NCBI GenBank assembly: GCA_963853835.1
Contig: OY970820.1
Location: 24,989,873-25,053,872, forward strand
DNA length: 64,000 nt
Origin: Calendula officinalis
Taxonomy: Eukaryota; Streptophyta; Magnoliopsida; Asterales; Asteraceae
Reading direction: 5' to 3'
The notes beneath the pieces were generated by a model. That model was not told the origin of the DNA. It ran no database searches and saw nothing but the letters and a program-made list of their open reading frames with translations. A program made the position numbers and the translations under genes. Of the stretch, positions 10,810-23,736 are shown piece by piece; the stretch's first letter is position 1; each line of letters begins with the position of its first letter.

Positions 10810-12390
10810 ACAGTAGGTTCAGAACTCAGACGCGAGAGACTCGCGCCGAGCTCGAGTTGAGATTCGCGTCGAGCTCGCGGCGCGAGCCAGGCGCGAGTTA
10901 GGTGTTCCTGCGGCGACCAAGAAGACAACCAGCGTCACCTCGCGGCGCGAGGCAAACGCGAGCGGGGCGCGAGGTCTGTCTGGAGTATATAAAGTTGTGT
11001 AGAAGCTAGGGCTCATAACACCTACGAACCCTAGACTTAGAGCAGCCGTTTTTTAGAGCATTTGGGCGGTTTTTGGAGCTAAGGAGCTCAAATCTTCATC
11101 ATCTTGAAGGATTTGGGCATCAAGGGTAAGAATTCTTGCATATCTTGCTTAGTTACCTTCATTTTGAGCTTAGTATGGGTAACAATGGTGGTTTTGGGAA
11201 CCCACCATATCATCTTTGGGGAAGATGAACTTTCATGGGTGTAAAACACTCCTTGTAGACTTGTAATCAATGTGTACAAGTTGGATTTGGAATTGGTGAT
11301 GGGAAATCTTGAACTAGGGTTTGAGATTCCACCGAGTTGTATGAACTTGGTGGTTAGAAATGTTTAGATGGATTAATTAGTAGCTAGTTATAGATTATAA
11401 CTAGATTTTGTAATGATATTGATGTTAGGTCAAGAAGACCTTGAGATTGGAAGTACTTCCTCAATTTAGAAGTAAGGATTGTGTTGTTGAACACAATTGT
11501 TGGATAGCATTGCTAAGGTGAGTACATGTGATCTTTCTGAGTACATAGTAAACCATGTTCTTGTAATTGAAATGATTTTTTTAGAGTCTTTATTAGATAA
11601 TCGTTTTAATAAAGAAAAGATTGAATTGATAGAGTAAGTAATTGAATTGAATTACATTGAATTGAATTGAATTGTATTGTACTTGATTGTGTAGTTACCA
11701 CTAGTATGATTGAGTTGTGATATGGGCATTGACCCAAGTAGATGATTTGTTATGTGGTAGCTAATCAATTGGATCCTAGATAACCCACACAAGTTGGGGG
11801 AGTTAGTGACACCTACTTGGGGCAGTACCACCCTGCGCAAGGGTAGTGTGTCGAGAAATAGATAACCCGGAAAGCGGGGGAGTTTGAGATAACCCAGAAA
11901 ATGGGGGAGCAAATAGATAACCCGGAAACGGGAGAGTTTACCTAGATAACCCATATCGGGGGAGTTGTTTCGGGGAGGCCCGTTACGTATGTGATTGGCT
12001 TATGGCAAGCCTTAGAGTTGATTGACTATTTGCAATTTGTTAATTATTTAATTACTATTTTATTGCAAATTATTTCTAACCGGGTCTAAAAGCCATGTTT
12101 CTCACGAGACAATTTTGTCTCACGTACTACGTTTTCTTTTATGCCTATGTACTCAGGTTCGGGAGCTAAGGATTAGGCGGCCCGTATTGTTAGCATTTGG
12201 ATGATTAAGCTCGGTGTACTTATTTAATTCCCTAGACTAGTTTTGATATATATTTGTAACACCGATTTTTGGTACTCCTTAATTATTCCAAATGTTTTAT
12301 TTCAACCATATTTTGGATGTTATGGATTTTAAATGTTAAACTTATTTATTTTAAAAAGTTTAAATTGTTTTGAAAAATTGGTGTGTTCCA
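10810..12390 (+). repeat. 5' LTR of gypsy unit 2, 5'-truncated
   Basis: It aligns with 5495-7069 of the 3' LTR with small differences, for example four or more extra bases near 11600. It keeps part of the palindrome cluster and the TATA box at 10986. It is joined directly to the truncated solo LTR, giving a chimeric LTR-LTR block at 9599-12390. Confidence 0.88.
10986..10993 (+). promoter_or_regulatory. LTR TATA box, unit 2 5' LTR
   Basis: TATATAAA in the truncated 5' LTR. Sequence upstream of 10810 now comes from a different LTR family. Confidence 0.55.
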
Positions 12391-12393
12391 ACT

Positions 12394-12405
12394 TGGTATC
12401 AGAGC
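12394..12405 (+). promoter_or_regulatory. Primer binding site (tRNA-Met type), unit 2
   Basis: TGGTATCAGAGC just behind the 5' LTR, identical to unit 1. Confidence 0.9.
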
Positions 12406-12613
12406 ATTAGTCTAAGTGAATTAGGTTGGTTACCCACCCTAGACTTAGACTTTGCTTTTGGGACATGATGTTCTATAGGAAGTTAGGTTGACCTTTAAGA
12501 GCTAGGGTTGACCATTGAGGGAATTGTTTTAAATCGAGCTATTCTTATGTTTAATTTTGACTTTTTAGTCAACTTATTAGATTCTAATTGGGTTGACATC
12601 TTGTTATAGTAAG

Positions 12614-15600
12614 ATGGCTAGAACGAGAAGTGGTCGAATAGTGGATGGAGAACAAGCTTCAAATGTGAATCCAGATGGGAATGGATTGGCCAATTCGGGT
12701 ATCGGGAATAACCATACTCCGGTAACAATGGAGGCCATTCAATCCATGCTCACTAACATGCGAAATGTGATGCAACAAGATGTTAAGCGGATCATAAATG
12801 ATCGGTTGAACTTAGGAGGTGATGATGAGGAAAGGGAGGAAGAGGAACGACTTTTTGAGGAGGAGAGGGAGGAAGGTGAAGATTCCCCTCAACTCACTAA
12901 GACCAAGTCAACGGGGAACACCAACCCGACCGAGAAATTCTCCAATGGGGAAAGTGGTGAAGAGAGAAAGATTGAACGTGAAGGATGTTCATACAAGACA
13001 TTCCTTGCATGTCGACCCGACTTCTACCTCGGGAGTACGGAACCGAAAGTGACGGTTCAATGGATTCTAGAGACGGAACGTGTGCTTGAGAGTAGCAAGT
13101 GCAAAGAGGAAGACATGGTGACTTATGCCTCACGCTTGTTCAAAGATGATGCTCTTACATGGTGGGACACCGTGTATGAAACCTTGGGGAAGAAAGCCAT
13201 CTACAAGATGTCGTGGGATGAGTTCACTAGGAGACTCAAAGAGAAGTATTGTCCCGAAAGGGAGTTGGAGGAGTTGTTGGAAGAGTTCTTGCACTTCAAG
13301 AAAGGCAATTTGACCTTGGATGAGTATACCAAGAAGTTCACGGGATATCTCCCGTTTGTGTCAAGTACTTACCCAACCGAACGTAGTCGTGTGGTTCGGT
13401 TTGCCAATGGGTTACCTTGGGAGTATGAGCTCGAAGTGAAGAGGGCAACCACTCTTGATGAGGCGATCAATGTCGCCCGAAGCGTTGAGAAAGTTAGTAA
13501 AAGGAGAGTTCAAGAGAGATCGGTTGGTAATGAGAAAAGAAAGTTTGAAAGTTTTTCGGGACCATCCAAGAAAAGCAAGTTTGCCCCGAGCGGGTCAAAA
13601 CAAGGAAGTGTTGGTGGATGTAGGAAGTGTGGTAGGGAACACAAGGGAGAGTGCAAGGCGGATTCCAATGGTTGTTTCAAATGTGGAAGGTTTGGCCACA
13701 AGGCTAGAGATTGTAAGGCCAAGAGCCTAGATGAGGTTGAATGTTTCTCATGTCATGAGAAAGGGCATTATAGCAATGTTTGCCCGAAGAAAGGAACCGA
13801 AACGTTAGTGTCAACCGCTCACAAGAAACCGGAGCCGATGAAGGTCAAAGGTCGTGCCTTCCAACTCACGCGTGAAGAAGCCAAAGAGACTCATGATGTC
13901 GTCTCAGGTACCTTATTCATAAACTCCATACCCACTTATGTGTTGATTGATTCGGGTTCTACTTATTCTTTTGTGTCTCATGAATTTGGTACTAAGTTTA
14001 AGGTTCCACTAGAGTTACTTGATGAATTGTATGAAATAGAAGTAGCCGATGGGAAAACCTCTATGGTTCAACATGTCTATAGAAATTGTGAGTTAGAAAT
14101 CGATAACAAGAAGTTTAAGGTTGATTTGATGCCTATGGGAATTAAGGCTTTCGATGTAATTATTGGGATGGATTGGTTGGGAATCCACCAAGCCAAGATT
14201 TTATGTGGAAGGAAATTAGTGTCGATTAAATCTCCCGAAAATGAAAAGGTGTACATCTATGGGGAAAAGAGGCATCGTATGCCAAACTTGTTAACCGCAA
14301 TTAAGGCAAGAAAATGTTTGGCGAAAGGTTGTGCATCATTTATAGCCTATGTCCTAGATGGAAGAAAAGAAAAGAAGACGGTAGAGAATGTGAAAATTAT
14401 TCGAGATTTCCCCGAATTTTTTCCCGATGACTTACCCGGTTTGCCACCGGAGAGACAAGTCGAATTCCGAATTGATTTAGTTCCGGGGGCGACGCCGATT
14501 GCCCGAGCCCCGTATCGTTTAGCCCTAACCGAAATGAGAGAGTTGATGGCTCAACTTCAAGATTTGCTCGATAAGGGTTTTATCCGTCCTAGTTCGTCAC
14601 CATGGGGTGCACCGGTTTTATTTGTGAAGAAGAAAGATGGTTCGATGAGGATGTGTATCGATTGAGAACTTAACAAGATGACGATAAAGAACCGATATCC
14701 TTTGCCGAGGATAGATGATTTATTTGATCAACTTCAAGGAGCCGATTATTTTTTCCAAGATCGATTTGAGATCGGGTTACCATCAAGTTCGTGTTAAAGA
14801 AGGTGACACCGAGAAGACGGCCTTTAGAACTCGTTATGGGCATTATGAATTTTTAGTTATGCCATTCGGTTTGACGAATGCCCCGGCTATTTTTATGGAT
14901 CTCATGAATAGGGTTTGTAAACCTTTTCTCGATAAATTTCTCATAGTATTTATTGATGACATTCTTATTTTCTCCAAAACCGAAGAAGAACATGAAGAAC
15001 ATTTAAGGCAAACTCTAGAAGTTTTGAAGCGAGAAAAATTGTATGCTAAGTTCTCAAAGTGTGAATTTTGGTTGCTGGAAGTTCAATTCTTAGGTCATGT
15101 GGTATCTCGAATCGGGATAAAAGTTGACCCGTCTAAGATCGAGGCAGTGAAGAATTGGGAAGCACCGAAGACCCCGACCGAAGTTAGGAGTTTTCTTGGG
15201 TTAGCCGGTTACTACCGAAGGTTTATTGAAGATTTTTCCCGAGTGGCGGTCCCACTCACTAGACTAACGAGAAAAGATGTAAAGTTCGAATGGGGGAAAA
15301 AGTAAGAGGATGCTTTTGCCTTGTTGAAAGAGAAATTGTGCAATGCACCGATCCTCACTCTACCCGACGGTATGGAAGATTTCGTAGTGTATAGTGACGC
15401 CTCGAATAAAGGTCTCGGTTGTGTTTTAATGCAAAGAGGTAAGGTGATAGCTTATGCTTCAAGACAGTTGAAGAATGCGGAAGAAAGGTATACAACACAT
15501 GATTTGGAGTTGGCGGCGATTATTTTTGCCTTAAAGATTTGGAGGCATTACTTGTATGGTACAAGGTGTATCTTGTACACGGATCACAAAAGCCTCAAGT

Positions 15601-17237
15601 ATGTGTTTACACAAAAAGACTTGAATATGAGACAAAGAAGGTGGATCGAGTTGATTAGTGACTACGATTGTGAGATCGTTTATCATGAAGGAAAAGCCAA
15701 TGTGGTAGCTGACGCCTTGAGTAGAAAAGTTTATGAAAAACCGGTTAAGGCTAAGTTGATGCGAATTGATGTAGTATCTAGTTTTATTGAAAGTATAAAA
15801 ACCGCACAAAAGGAAGTGATAGGGAAGGACGAGTATAGGCAAGAGAGGTTGGGAAAGAACCAAGTATTTGAAGAAAATGATCAAGGGTTAAAAACGGTGA
15901 ATGGCCGGATTTGGGTTCCGAAGTTCGGTGGAAACCAAAAAGTGTTGTTGAATGATGCTCACAAGTCTAAATATTCGATTCATCCCGAAAGTACGAAGAC
16001 TTATCAAGACTTGAAGGAAATTTATTGGTGGCCCGGGATGAAGTCGAGGGTAGCAAAGTACATATCAAAATGTGCCACGTGTGCACAAGTGAAAGCCGAG
16101 CACCAAGTGCCTTATGGTGTTGCACAATCGTTGCAAGTGCCGGCCGGGAAATGGAATGACATCAAAATGGATTTCATTGTTGGTCTCCAAAAGACGAGTA
16201 GGAATCATGACGCCATTTGGGTGATTGTTGATAGGTTAACGAAAAGTGCGTTATTCCTGGCTATTCGGGAAACCATGCCACTCGAGAAGTTGGCAAAATT
16301 GTATGTTGATGAAGTTGTCCGTTTGCATGGGGTACCATTGTCGATTGTGTCCGATCGGGATGCAAGGTTTACCTCGAGATTTTGGAGATCACTCCAAGAA
16401 GAGTTGGGGACAAAATTGAGGTTGAGCACGGCTTACCATCCGCAAACCGATGGTCAAAGTGAAAGAACGATCCAAACGGTTGAAGATATGTTGAGATCGT
16501 GTGTGTTGGATTTTGGCGGTAAATGGGATGAACATTTACCGTTAGTTGAATTTTCATATAACAATAGCTATCACTCGACAATTAAGATGCCACCGTTTGA
16601 GGCATTGTATGGGAGAAAATGTAGGACGCCTTCTTGTTGGTTAGAGGCGGGTGAGACGAAACTCACGGGTCCCGAGATTGTAAAAATAACAAATGAGAAA
16701 ATCGGAATAATTCAAAGGAATATGAAAGTGGCACAAGATCGCCAAAAGAGTTATTCGAGTTTGAAAAAGCGACCCTACGATTTGAATGTCGGTGATATGG
16801 TGATGTTGAAAGTGTCGCCTTGGAAAGGCGTGATGAGATTTGGAAAGAATGGCAAATTGAGCCCAAGGTATGTAGGCTCGTTTAGGATCTTGAAACGGGT
16901 CGGCTTACAAGCATTTAAGTTAGAACTTCCACCCGAGTTGCAAGGTGTCCATGACACCTTCTATGTTAGTAATTTGAAGAAATTTGTGGGTGAAGTGGAG
17001 AATATTATCCCACTCCAAGATTTGCGGGTCGATGCACCCAACCGGTTGATTGAAGAGCCCGAGGCCATATTGGAGGCCCAAACAAAGAAATTGAGGAACA
17101 AAGAGATTGAGCTAGTGTTGGTCAAGTGGAAACATTCCCTTGGGCCAAATTTGACTTGGGAAGTCAAAGATGAGATGAAGAAACGCTACCCGGATTTTGT
17201 AGATTATGAGACGATTCCGAGGACGGAATCCTCTTAA
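12614..17237 (+). pseudogene. Gypsy gag-pol polyprotein, broken, unit 2
   Basis: Same domain order and the same three lesions as the unit 1 copy: stop at 14663-14665, T-run frameshift near 14749-14754, stop at 15303-15305. The only protein difference I see is one gag residue: M in the acidic run EEEMEEGED of unit 1 is R here. Shared lesions mean the element was already dead when the segment duplicated. Confidence 0.9.
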
Positions 17238-17249
17238 GGGGTAGATAGT

Positions 17250-19060
17250 TGTAACGACCGTAATTTTACGTTTTTCATTTCGTGTATTTATTCGGGATTT
17301 ATGTGAATTTTCGTCATTTATATTAGTTTACATTTCGGTTTGTGTTTTATCGAATGATTGAATGTTTGGGACTTGGTATAACCAAGTATGGGTCAAAACT
17401 TGGATGGAAACAAGTTTAAAGGCCAAGAATCTGGCTGGAACAGCCCTCGCGGCGCGAGGCAGGCGCGAGCCAGACGCGAGATCGAACAGTAGGTTCAGAA
17501 CTCAGACGCGAGAGACTCGCGCCGAGCTCGAGTTGAGATTCGCGTCGAGCTCGCGGCGCGAGCCAGGCGCGAGTTAGGTGTTCCTGCGGCGACCAAGAAG
17601 ACAACCCGCGTCACCTCGCGGCGCGAGGCAAACGCGAGCGGGGCGCGAGGTCTGCCTGGAGTATATAAAGTTGTGTAGAAGCTAGGGCTCATAACACCTA
17701 CGAACCCTAGACTTAGAGCAGCCGTTTTTTAGAGCATTTGGGCGGTTTTTGGAGCTAAGGAGCTCAAATCTTCATCATCTTGAAGGATTTAGGCATCAAG
17801 GGTAAGAATTATTGCATATCTTGCTTAGTTACCTTCATTTTGAGCTTAGTATGGGTAACAATAGTGGTTTTGGGAACCCACCATATCATCTTTGGGGAAG
17901 ATGAACTTTCATGGGTGTAAAACACTCCTTGTAGACTTGTAATCAATGTGTACAAGTTGGATTTGGAATTGGTGATGGGAAATCTTGGACTAGGGTTTGA
18001 GATTCCACCGAGTTGTATGAACTTGGTGGTTAGAAATGTTTAGATGGATTAATTAGTAGCTAGTTATAGATTATAACTAGATTTTGTAATGATATTGATG
18101 TTAGGTCAAGAAGACCTTGAGACTGGAAGTACTTCCTCAATTTGGAAGTAAGGATTGTGTTGTTGAACACAATTGTTGGATAGCATTGCTAAGGTGAGTA
18201 CATGTGATCTTTCTGAGTACATAGTAAACCATGTTCTTGTAATTGAAATGATTTTTTTAGAGTCTTTATTAGATAATCAATAAAGAAAAGATTGAATTGA
18301 TAGAGTAAGTAATTGAATTGAATTACATTGAATTGAATTGAATTGTATTGTACTTGATTGTGTAGTTACCACTAGTATGATTGAGTTGTGATATGGGCAT
18401 TGACCCAAGTAGATGATTTGTTATGTGGTAGCTAATCAATTGGATCCTAGATAACCCACACAAGTTGGGGGAGTTAGTGACACCTACTTGGGGCGGTACC
18501 ACCCTGCGCAAGGGTAGTGTGTCGAGAAATAGATAACCCGGAAAGCGGGGGAGTTTGAGATAACCCGGAAAACGGGGAGCAAATAGATAACCCGGAAACG
18601 GGGGAGATTACCTAGATAACACATATCGGGGGAGTTGTTTCGGGGAGGCCCGTTACGTATGTGATTGGCTTATGGCAAGCCTTAGAGTTGATTGACTATT
18701 TGCAATTTGTTAATTATTTAATTACTATTTTATTGCAAATTATTTATAACCGGGTCTAAAACCCATGTTTCTCACGAGACAATTTTGTCTCACGTACTAC
18801 GTTTTCTTTTATGTATATGTACTCAGGTTCGGGAGCCAAGGATTGGGCGGCCCATATTTTTAGCATTTGGATGATTAAGCTCGGTGTACTTATTTAATTC
18901 CCTATACTAGTTTTGATATATATTTGTAACACCGGTTTTTGGTACTCCTTAATTATTCCAAATGTTTTATTTCAACCATATTTTGGATGTTATGGATTTT
19001 AAATGTTAAACTTATTTATTTTAAAAAGTTTAAATTGTTTTGAAAAATTGGTGTGTTACA
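17250..19060 (+). repeat. 3' LTR of gypsy unit 2 (1811 bp)
   Basis: Matches 5259-7069 base for base as far as I compared. It carries the palindrome cluster (17443-17659), a TATA box at 17662-17669 and the hairpin minisatellite (18446-18641). Confidence 0.88.
17662..17669 (+). promoter_or_regulatory. LTR TATA box, unit 2 3' LTR
   Basis: TATATAAA directly after the CG-rich palindrome cluster. Confidence 0.55.
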
Positions 19061-19325
19061 CGTATAACTTTGCCAAAGTTTGATTTACTGCACAACACAT
19101 TAAGATTACTCAACTAAACAAAGTAATTAGGAAAATTGTGTAGAATGAAAGCTAACTTAAATTGGACAAGATCATGCATGAAGCTTAAAATCACCAATTT
19201 TGGTTACTCCAAATGTTACTTTGGAACTCTCATGACCAATCTACCAAACAATAAAAATAACATAAAGTTAATTGAATTTATTATATTTAATATTAGTTCT
19301 TGAAAAAAGATATGCATTTAAAACG

Positions 19326-19473
19326 TACTGCACATTTGACAATCAATTATTTCGGATCACGGACAGATGGTAAAAGAGCTTGTTGTTCTAATTCTACCAG
19401 TGTTTGATCATCATTGTCGTCATCATCATGATATCCTGTACGATTTCTTGCAAATCTTTCTTGAATTATTATT
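19326..19473 (-). pseudogene. SPT5-like fragment, unit 2
   Basis: Duplicate of 7335-7482 with the same in-frame stop. The C/G difference at 19430 falls in its Asp-rich codons, one of only two differences seen between the units. Confidence 0.78.
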
Positions 19474-19712
19474 CTGTACAGATTGGCAGAATATTATAAC
19501 CAACATGATTATTCCGAACCCCCATTAATCACAAATCAGAATCAATCGACCCCATAATTTAAATTTCCATTTCCAACCTCAAAAGATCAAAAATGAATAA
19601 AAACAGATAAATATTCAAAATTTTGAGTTTTATAACATACCTGTTCGATTAATCAGTGAATAGGACTGCCGTTTGAGGGTGGGATTTGTGGCTTCCTTGT
19701 AGGCATCTGGAA

Positions 19713-19825
19713 TAACCGAAGCATATCTATGTGAATTTACTTATCGAATCTCACTTGTATGGCATGTGCCGATGAGTTGTAGTATCTTTGTATTTCTTGA
19801 CCAGACCAAAGTCAATTATATTGAC
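19713..19825 (-). pseudogene. Casein kinase 1-like fragment, unit 2
   Basis: Duplicate of the DFG-loop exon scrap at 7722-7834, including the acceptor-like site and the broken continuation. Confidence 0.76.
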
Positions 19826-19921
19826 CTGCATGGACAGAAAAAGGAAAATAACCCTAATAAAAGCTGGCAGCATTACAAAAATACCTGCATATAGTTAGAT
19901 GAGTGGGGTAGGTGGGTTGGG

Positions 19922-20018
19922 TAATGGCATGTGCCGAGTCTTTCCAAGAGTCAATATCTTGTAACGGCCTCCCACTGTTTAATAGCGGGCATACAGGTAG
20001 AGCAGAGGAACCACAAAT
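19922..20018 (-). pseudogene. Malonate-CoA-ligase-like fragment, unit 2
   Basis: Duplicate of 7931-8027 with the same frame break and stop. Confidence 0.7.
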
Positions 20019-21170
20019 CTGGAAAATATTAAAAATTCATATGAGATTTAGAACACAAAACAAAAAGTCAATGCATACATCAATTATGATAAATGATTTC
20101 TGAAGGGAAGGGGTATAATAATAATAATAGATATTGATTGTTTGAGTAGAAAACTTTTAGGCATAATCTTAAAAAAGTTGAAGTCATGCCAACACAAGCA
20201 CCTGTAGCTAATCTTCCAACCAGAGAATACAATAATCTGGATATCGATCGGATGTCTTCTTGTGTTTGTAAAATATGGAATTAAAAGTATTTAAATTCGT
20301 ACTGGTCATTTTTGAATTATAATGATGACCAGATAATCCAGAGACTCCACCAACAGAATTCTGAACATTTTTAGAAGTTTGTATTTTTTGTCATATTCTT
20401 AATTCACAAGCACATATGCATATAAGAAATTAATTAGTCCTGTGCAATCCAATTAAGTGAATCTTTCAAGATAACTAATTCTATATAACACTTTGGTACC
20501 TGCAAAATTCCAACTATAGTGACAATAACCTTTGGAGAAGATAACTTGCGAGATGACCGTAATGATGATTAGAATGGTACATCACAATTCTCGAATATTA
20601 TAAAAATAAAGAAATTGTGTTTACCTTTTGCATTCCCGTCGCCTAAAATAATGACTTTATCTTTTGGGGGAGCAGATGTGCGCGGTTAGAGAAATCACGT
20701 ACTTGATCATTGAAGAAACCCTAAATTGAAGAAAGCCGTGGTGGTGTATGCGGCCAGAAACCATAGAAATCCAAGGAATGCCTGGGAAGAGAGAGCGACA
20801 GATGCAATTAGAAGATTGAACGATGCGTCATGGAAACTGTAGAAGTTGAAGATATCGTGTTCCTAAAATCATGGCTTAAGATCAGTGAAGGAGTTTCTAT
20901 AAAAACTGAATGTAACCTCCATGAAACTCGTATAGAACACAACTGGCACTGAAAAAGTCTGCATGGCATTATTAGTCAGCATCTAACGTGGATTAATAGG
21001 CAAAACATGATTTGAAATCCTTTCATTTAATAGGAATAATAATAATAATAATATATATATAGATATTTAGACTAATTAATGGCTAAACTCATTCAAAATT
21101 ACATAAAATTTATCATATTGTTAATTTTGGACATTAAATTTCTCAAATATATAATATTTTAACAAAAATA

Positions 21171-21336
21171 TACCAAATAGCCGCCGGTTCCGGTTATCCA
21201 CGGTTACCGGTTCCTAAATTTTGAGAACCGGAACCTCTTAGGGCGGTTCCATAATTTTAAGAACCGGAACCGGCGGTTCCAAAGCGGTTCCGGTTCCAAT
21301 TCCGGTTACCCGCTTTTTCTACTCACCCCTAATTGT
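21171..21336. repeat. CCGGTTCC-rich degenerate repeat, unit 2
   Basis: Duplicate of 9180-9345. Confidence 0.5.
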
Positions 21337-21589
21337 AATTAAATTATTATAATTAAATGGTACTTAATACATGAAACTCGATGAAAAATGGTATTTAAAT
21401 TTTTTCTTAGTTTTTATTCAATCTCAAGAACTTTATTAATTTTCATTTCTTTTGATTAGCATTGTCAATTCTTGTGCATGTATGAGATAAAGTCGAGATA
21501 AAATATGAAAATGTACTTTGGTTATGTGCAACTGATCCAAATAGAAAATATTAAGCATCATTAACTAAAACTTCATATCATATTATTCT

Positions 21590-23731
21590 TATAACATCCC
21601 AAAATCTGGCCTAGTAGTTATTGACCTTAAGGTATTTAATTAAATGATTATCTGATTAATTGCTTAGTTAAATTGTTTAGCCATCCGTCTTTTGTGGTAT
21701 TTTAACCAAGGGGTTAAAATACCTGACTTGTGATAAATTTGGAATGAAAACGTGAATTTTATATCTTTAGATTCCTTGTTGAATTTCGTTTCCGGAAATA
21801 CTTTCGTTTTTAAAATTGGAGTCTGTTTGCTATTTTAAATAAATTATCTACGCAAGGGACTTTTCAGACGTATACTGATAAAGTGAATTTTAGCCAACAA
21901 GGGGGGCCCACCCTTGCTTGGTTGGTCGTGGAGAGAGAGAGGGATAAACCCTCTCTTTTCTTTTACTTCCTTTTTCCAAAATTATCCACTATTCCATTGA
22001 AAACAGTCTCAACTCCATCTTCACTTGTTCTTGCTTGTTCTTGAGCTTTGGTGGTCCAATCTCTTGGTGAATTCCGAAATTCTTGCTGAAGTTAGTGTAG
22101 GAGAAGCTTAGAAGTAAGTTACACCTTCTCCTTTACTTGTCCTTGTTGTTCTTGAGCCTTGTGGTGAACTAGGGTTTATGATTCCTAGTGTTTTGTGGTT
22201 GAATCTTGATATGGATGTTTTTTTATGTGTTTATGCAAGCTTTTATATCATTTGTATGGTAGATTGTTGAAAGAAGACAAGATTTGGTGAAAATCACCTT
22301 CAACCTCCATTAATGGTGGATGTTGAAGGTGGGTTTTGATGAATCTTGGATTTCTAGTTATTTGGTTGGATGGAATTGCTTGTTAGGTTGAGAAAACATG
22401 TTTGTTAAGTTATGGATGTTAAAAACCTAGTATTGTTAGATTGGTGAAGTAATCTAGCTAGTGTTTGGATGTTTGGGTCAAAATGGTTAACTAGTGATTA
22501 TGCAAGTATGACACTTGGAATTGTGATGGTGATGAATTCGATAGAATTGCTAGTTAATGGTGAATTGCTAGTATAGAAATTATGTGCTAGTTGATGGAAA
22601 GGTGGAAGTGATTTAGTCATGTTCGGGTTTTTGGCCCGTTTGGGTCAACTAATTGAAATGAAATGCTAGATGGTCATAATCGGTTAAATGACTTGTTGTT
22701 GTTGGAATGTTGGTAAATGTCATTTGGATGTGCGTTGGGTGAAATTTAGTTGATGATTTTTAAAATTGACGGTTTTGACAATTTGGTGGATCGATCACTA
22801 ACTCGGTACATTTGTTGACAGGAACCGGGAAGGATACTCAGTGATACTAGCTCACTGAGTTAAGGATTGAAAGTTGAAAGGTGAGTAGATTTAACCTACA
22901 ACTCGGGTCTCGTCTATTTTGGTTTGGTATTGTGCATACTAGCAAATTGCAGGATTTTACCAGACCCGATCGCGAAAGGCGAACAGAGAAATTGGTTGAT
23001 GATCGTGAAGTTGTTCGCGAAGGAGTTCCTGACGCGAACATTAGTTCGCGAACGCGAACCTGAGTTCGTGACTGGGAACTTCTTTGTGACACTTTTCGTT
23101 GTGTTTTTCGTTGTTAGACTACTTGTTATGTATGCCTAGTGTTAGGGGAATACCATACATGACTATGTGCACATTCGGGATGAGGTCGGTGTCGGAAGGA
23201 TATCGGCTGAGCATAGTGTATCGACTAATAGGGTATCCAACCTTACCTATATACGTTGCACGGTTAAGAGGAGTTTTACCCGGGGTGTTGGATACGGGCT
23301 ATCAGTTACCGTGGTTTTGGCCGACCATAGTTTAAGGCCCGTAAAGCCACCGATCCTCTCAAATAAGTGATTACCCACTCGGAGATGTTTCTAACTTCCG
23401 TGTTTAAGTGATTAGTGTAGTTGGTAGTGCTAGTAATTCATTCACTTAGCTTTTGTGCTAATCCCTCCCTTATTGACACATTTCAGGTTGGAAGGCTTGA
23501 ACGGGTCGGGCTTGGACGGGGAGTTTGACCATGCTTTAAATTTGTGTTTTGTAAAATGAGTCGTGTTTTGTAATACCGTCTTTTTAACTAACACCTAGTT
23601 TGTAATATTTTGTGGGACCACGGTTTGTAAACCAACATAATTATGAACTTAACTAAATGCTTCTGTAACCTTAGTTTAATACTAAATTGGATATCTTAAA
23701 AAAAATGGTTTCAAAAAATGCCGGTGTGACA
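21590..23731 (+). mobile_element. Complete gypsy-type solo LTR (2142 bp)
   Basis: It opens TATAACATCCC (probably a mutated TGTAACATCCC) and closes GCCGGTGTGACA. It is flanked by the 5 bp direct repeat ATTCT (21585-21589 and 23732-23736). No internal region follows, so it is most simply a solo LTR left by recombination between two LTRs. Near 22975-23060 it has a cluster of CG-containing inverted repeats such as TTCGCGAACGCGAA. The right breakpoint of the 12 kb duplication lies 1211 bases into it. Confidence 0.82.
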
Positions 23732-23736
23732 ATTCT

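Larger units (their letters stand above)
10810..19060 (+). mobile_element. Ty3/gypsy chromovirus, unit 2 (5' LTR truncated)
   Basis: Duplicate of the unit 1 element, displaced by 11,991 bp. Its 5' LTR lacks about the first 236 bases because the duplication breakpoint falls inside it. The interior is the same, including all three coding lesions. Confidence 0.9.
10810..22800. repeat. Tandem duplication, unit 2 (11,991 bp, complete)
   Basis: The second unit starts abruptly inside a gypsy LTR at the sequence matching 5495 onward, directly after the solo-LTR sequence that ends ...GATCACTA. At the far end (22800/22801) the same solo LTR simply continues with CTCGGTACAT. The two parental sequences share AAC at the join, so the exact breakpoint can slide by up to three bases. 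Same-strand repetition with no target-site duplication points to rearrangement, not to a second transposition. Confidence 0.93.
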
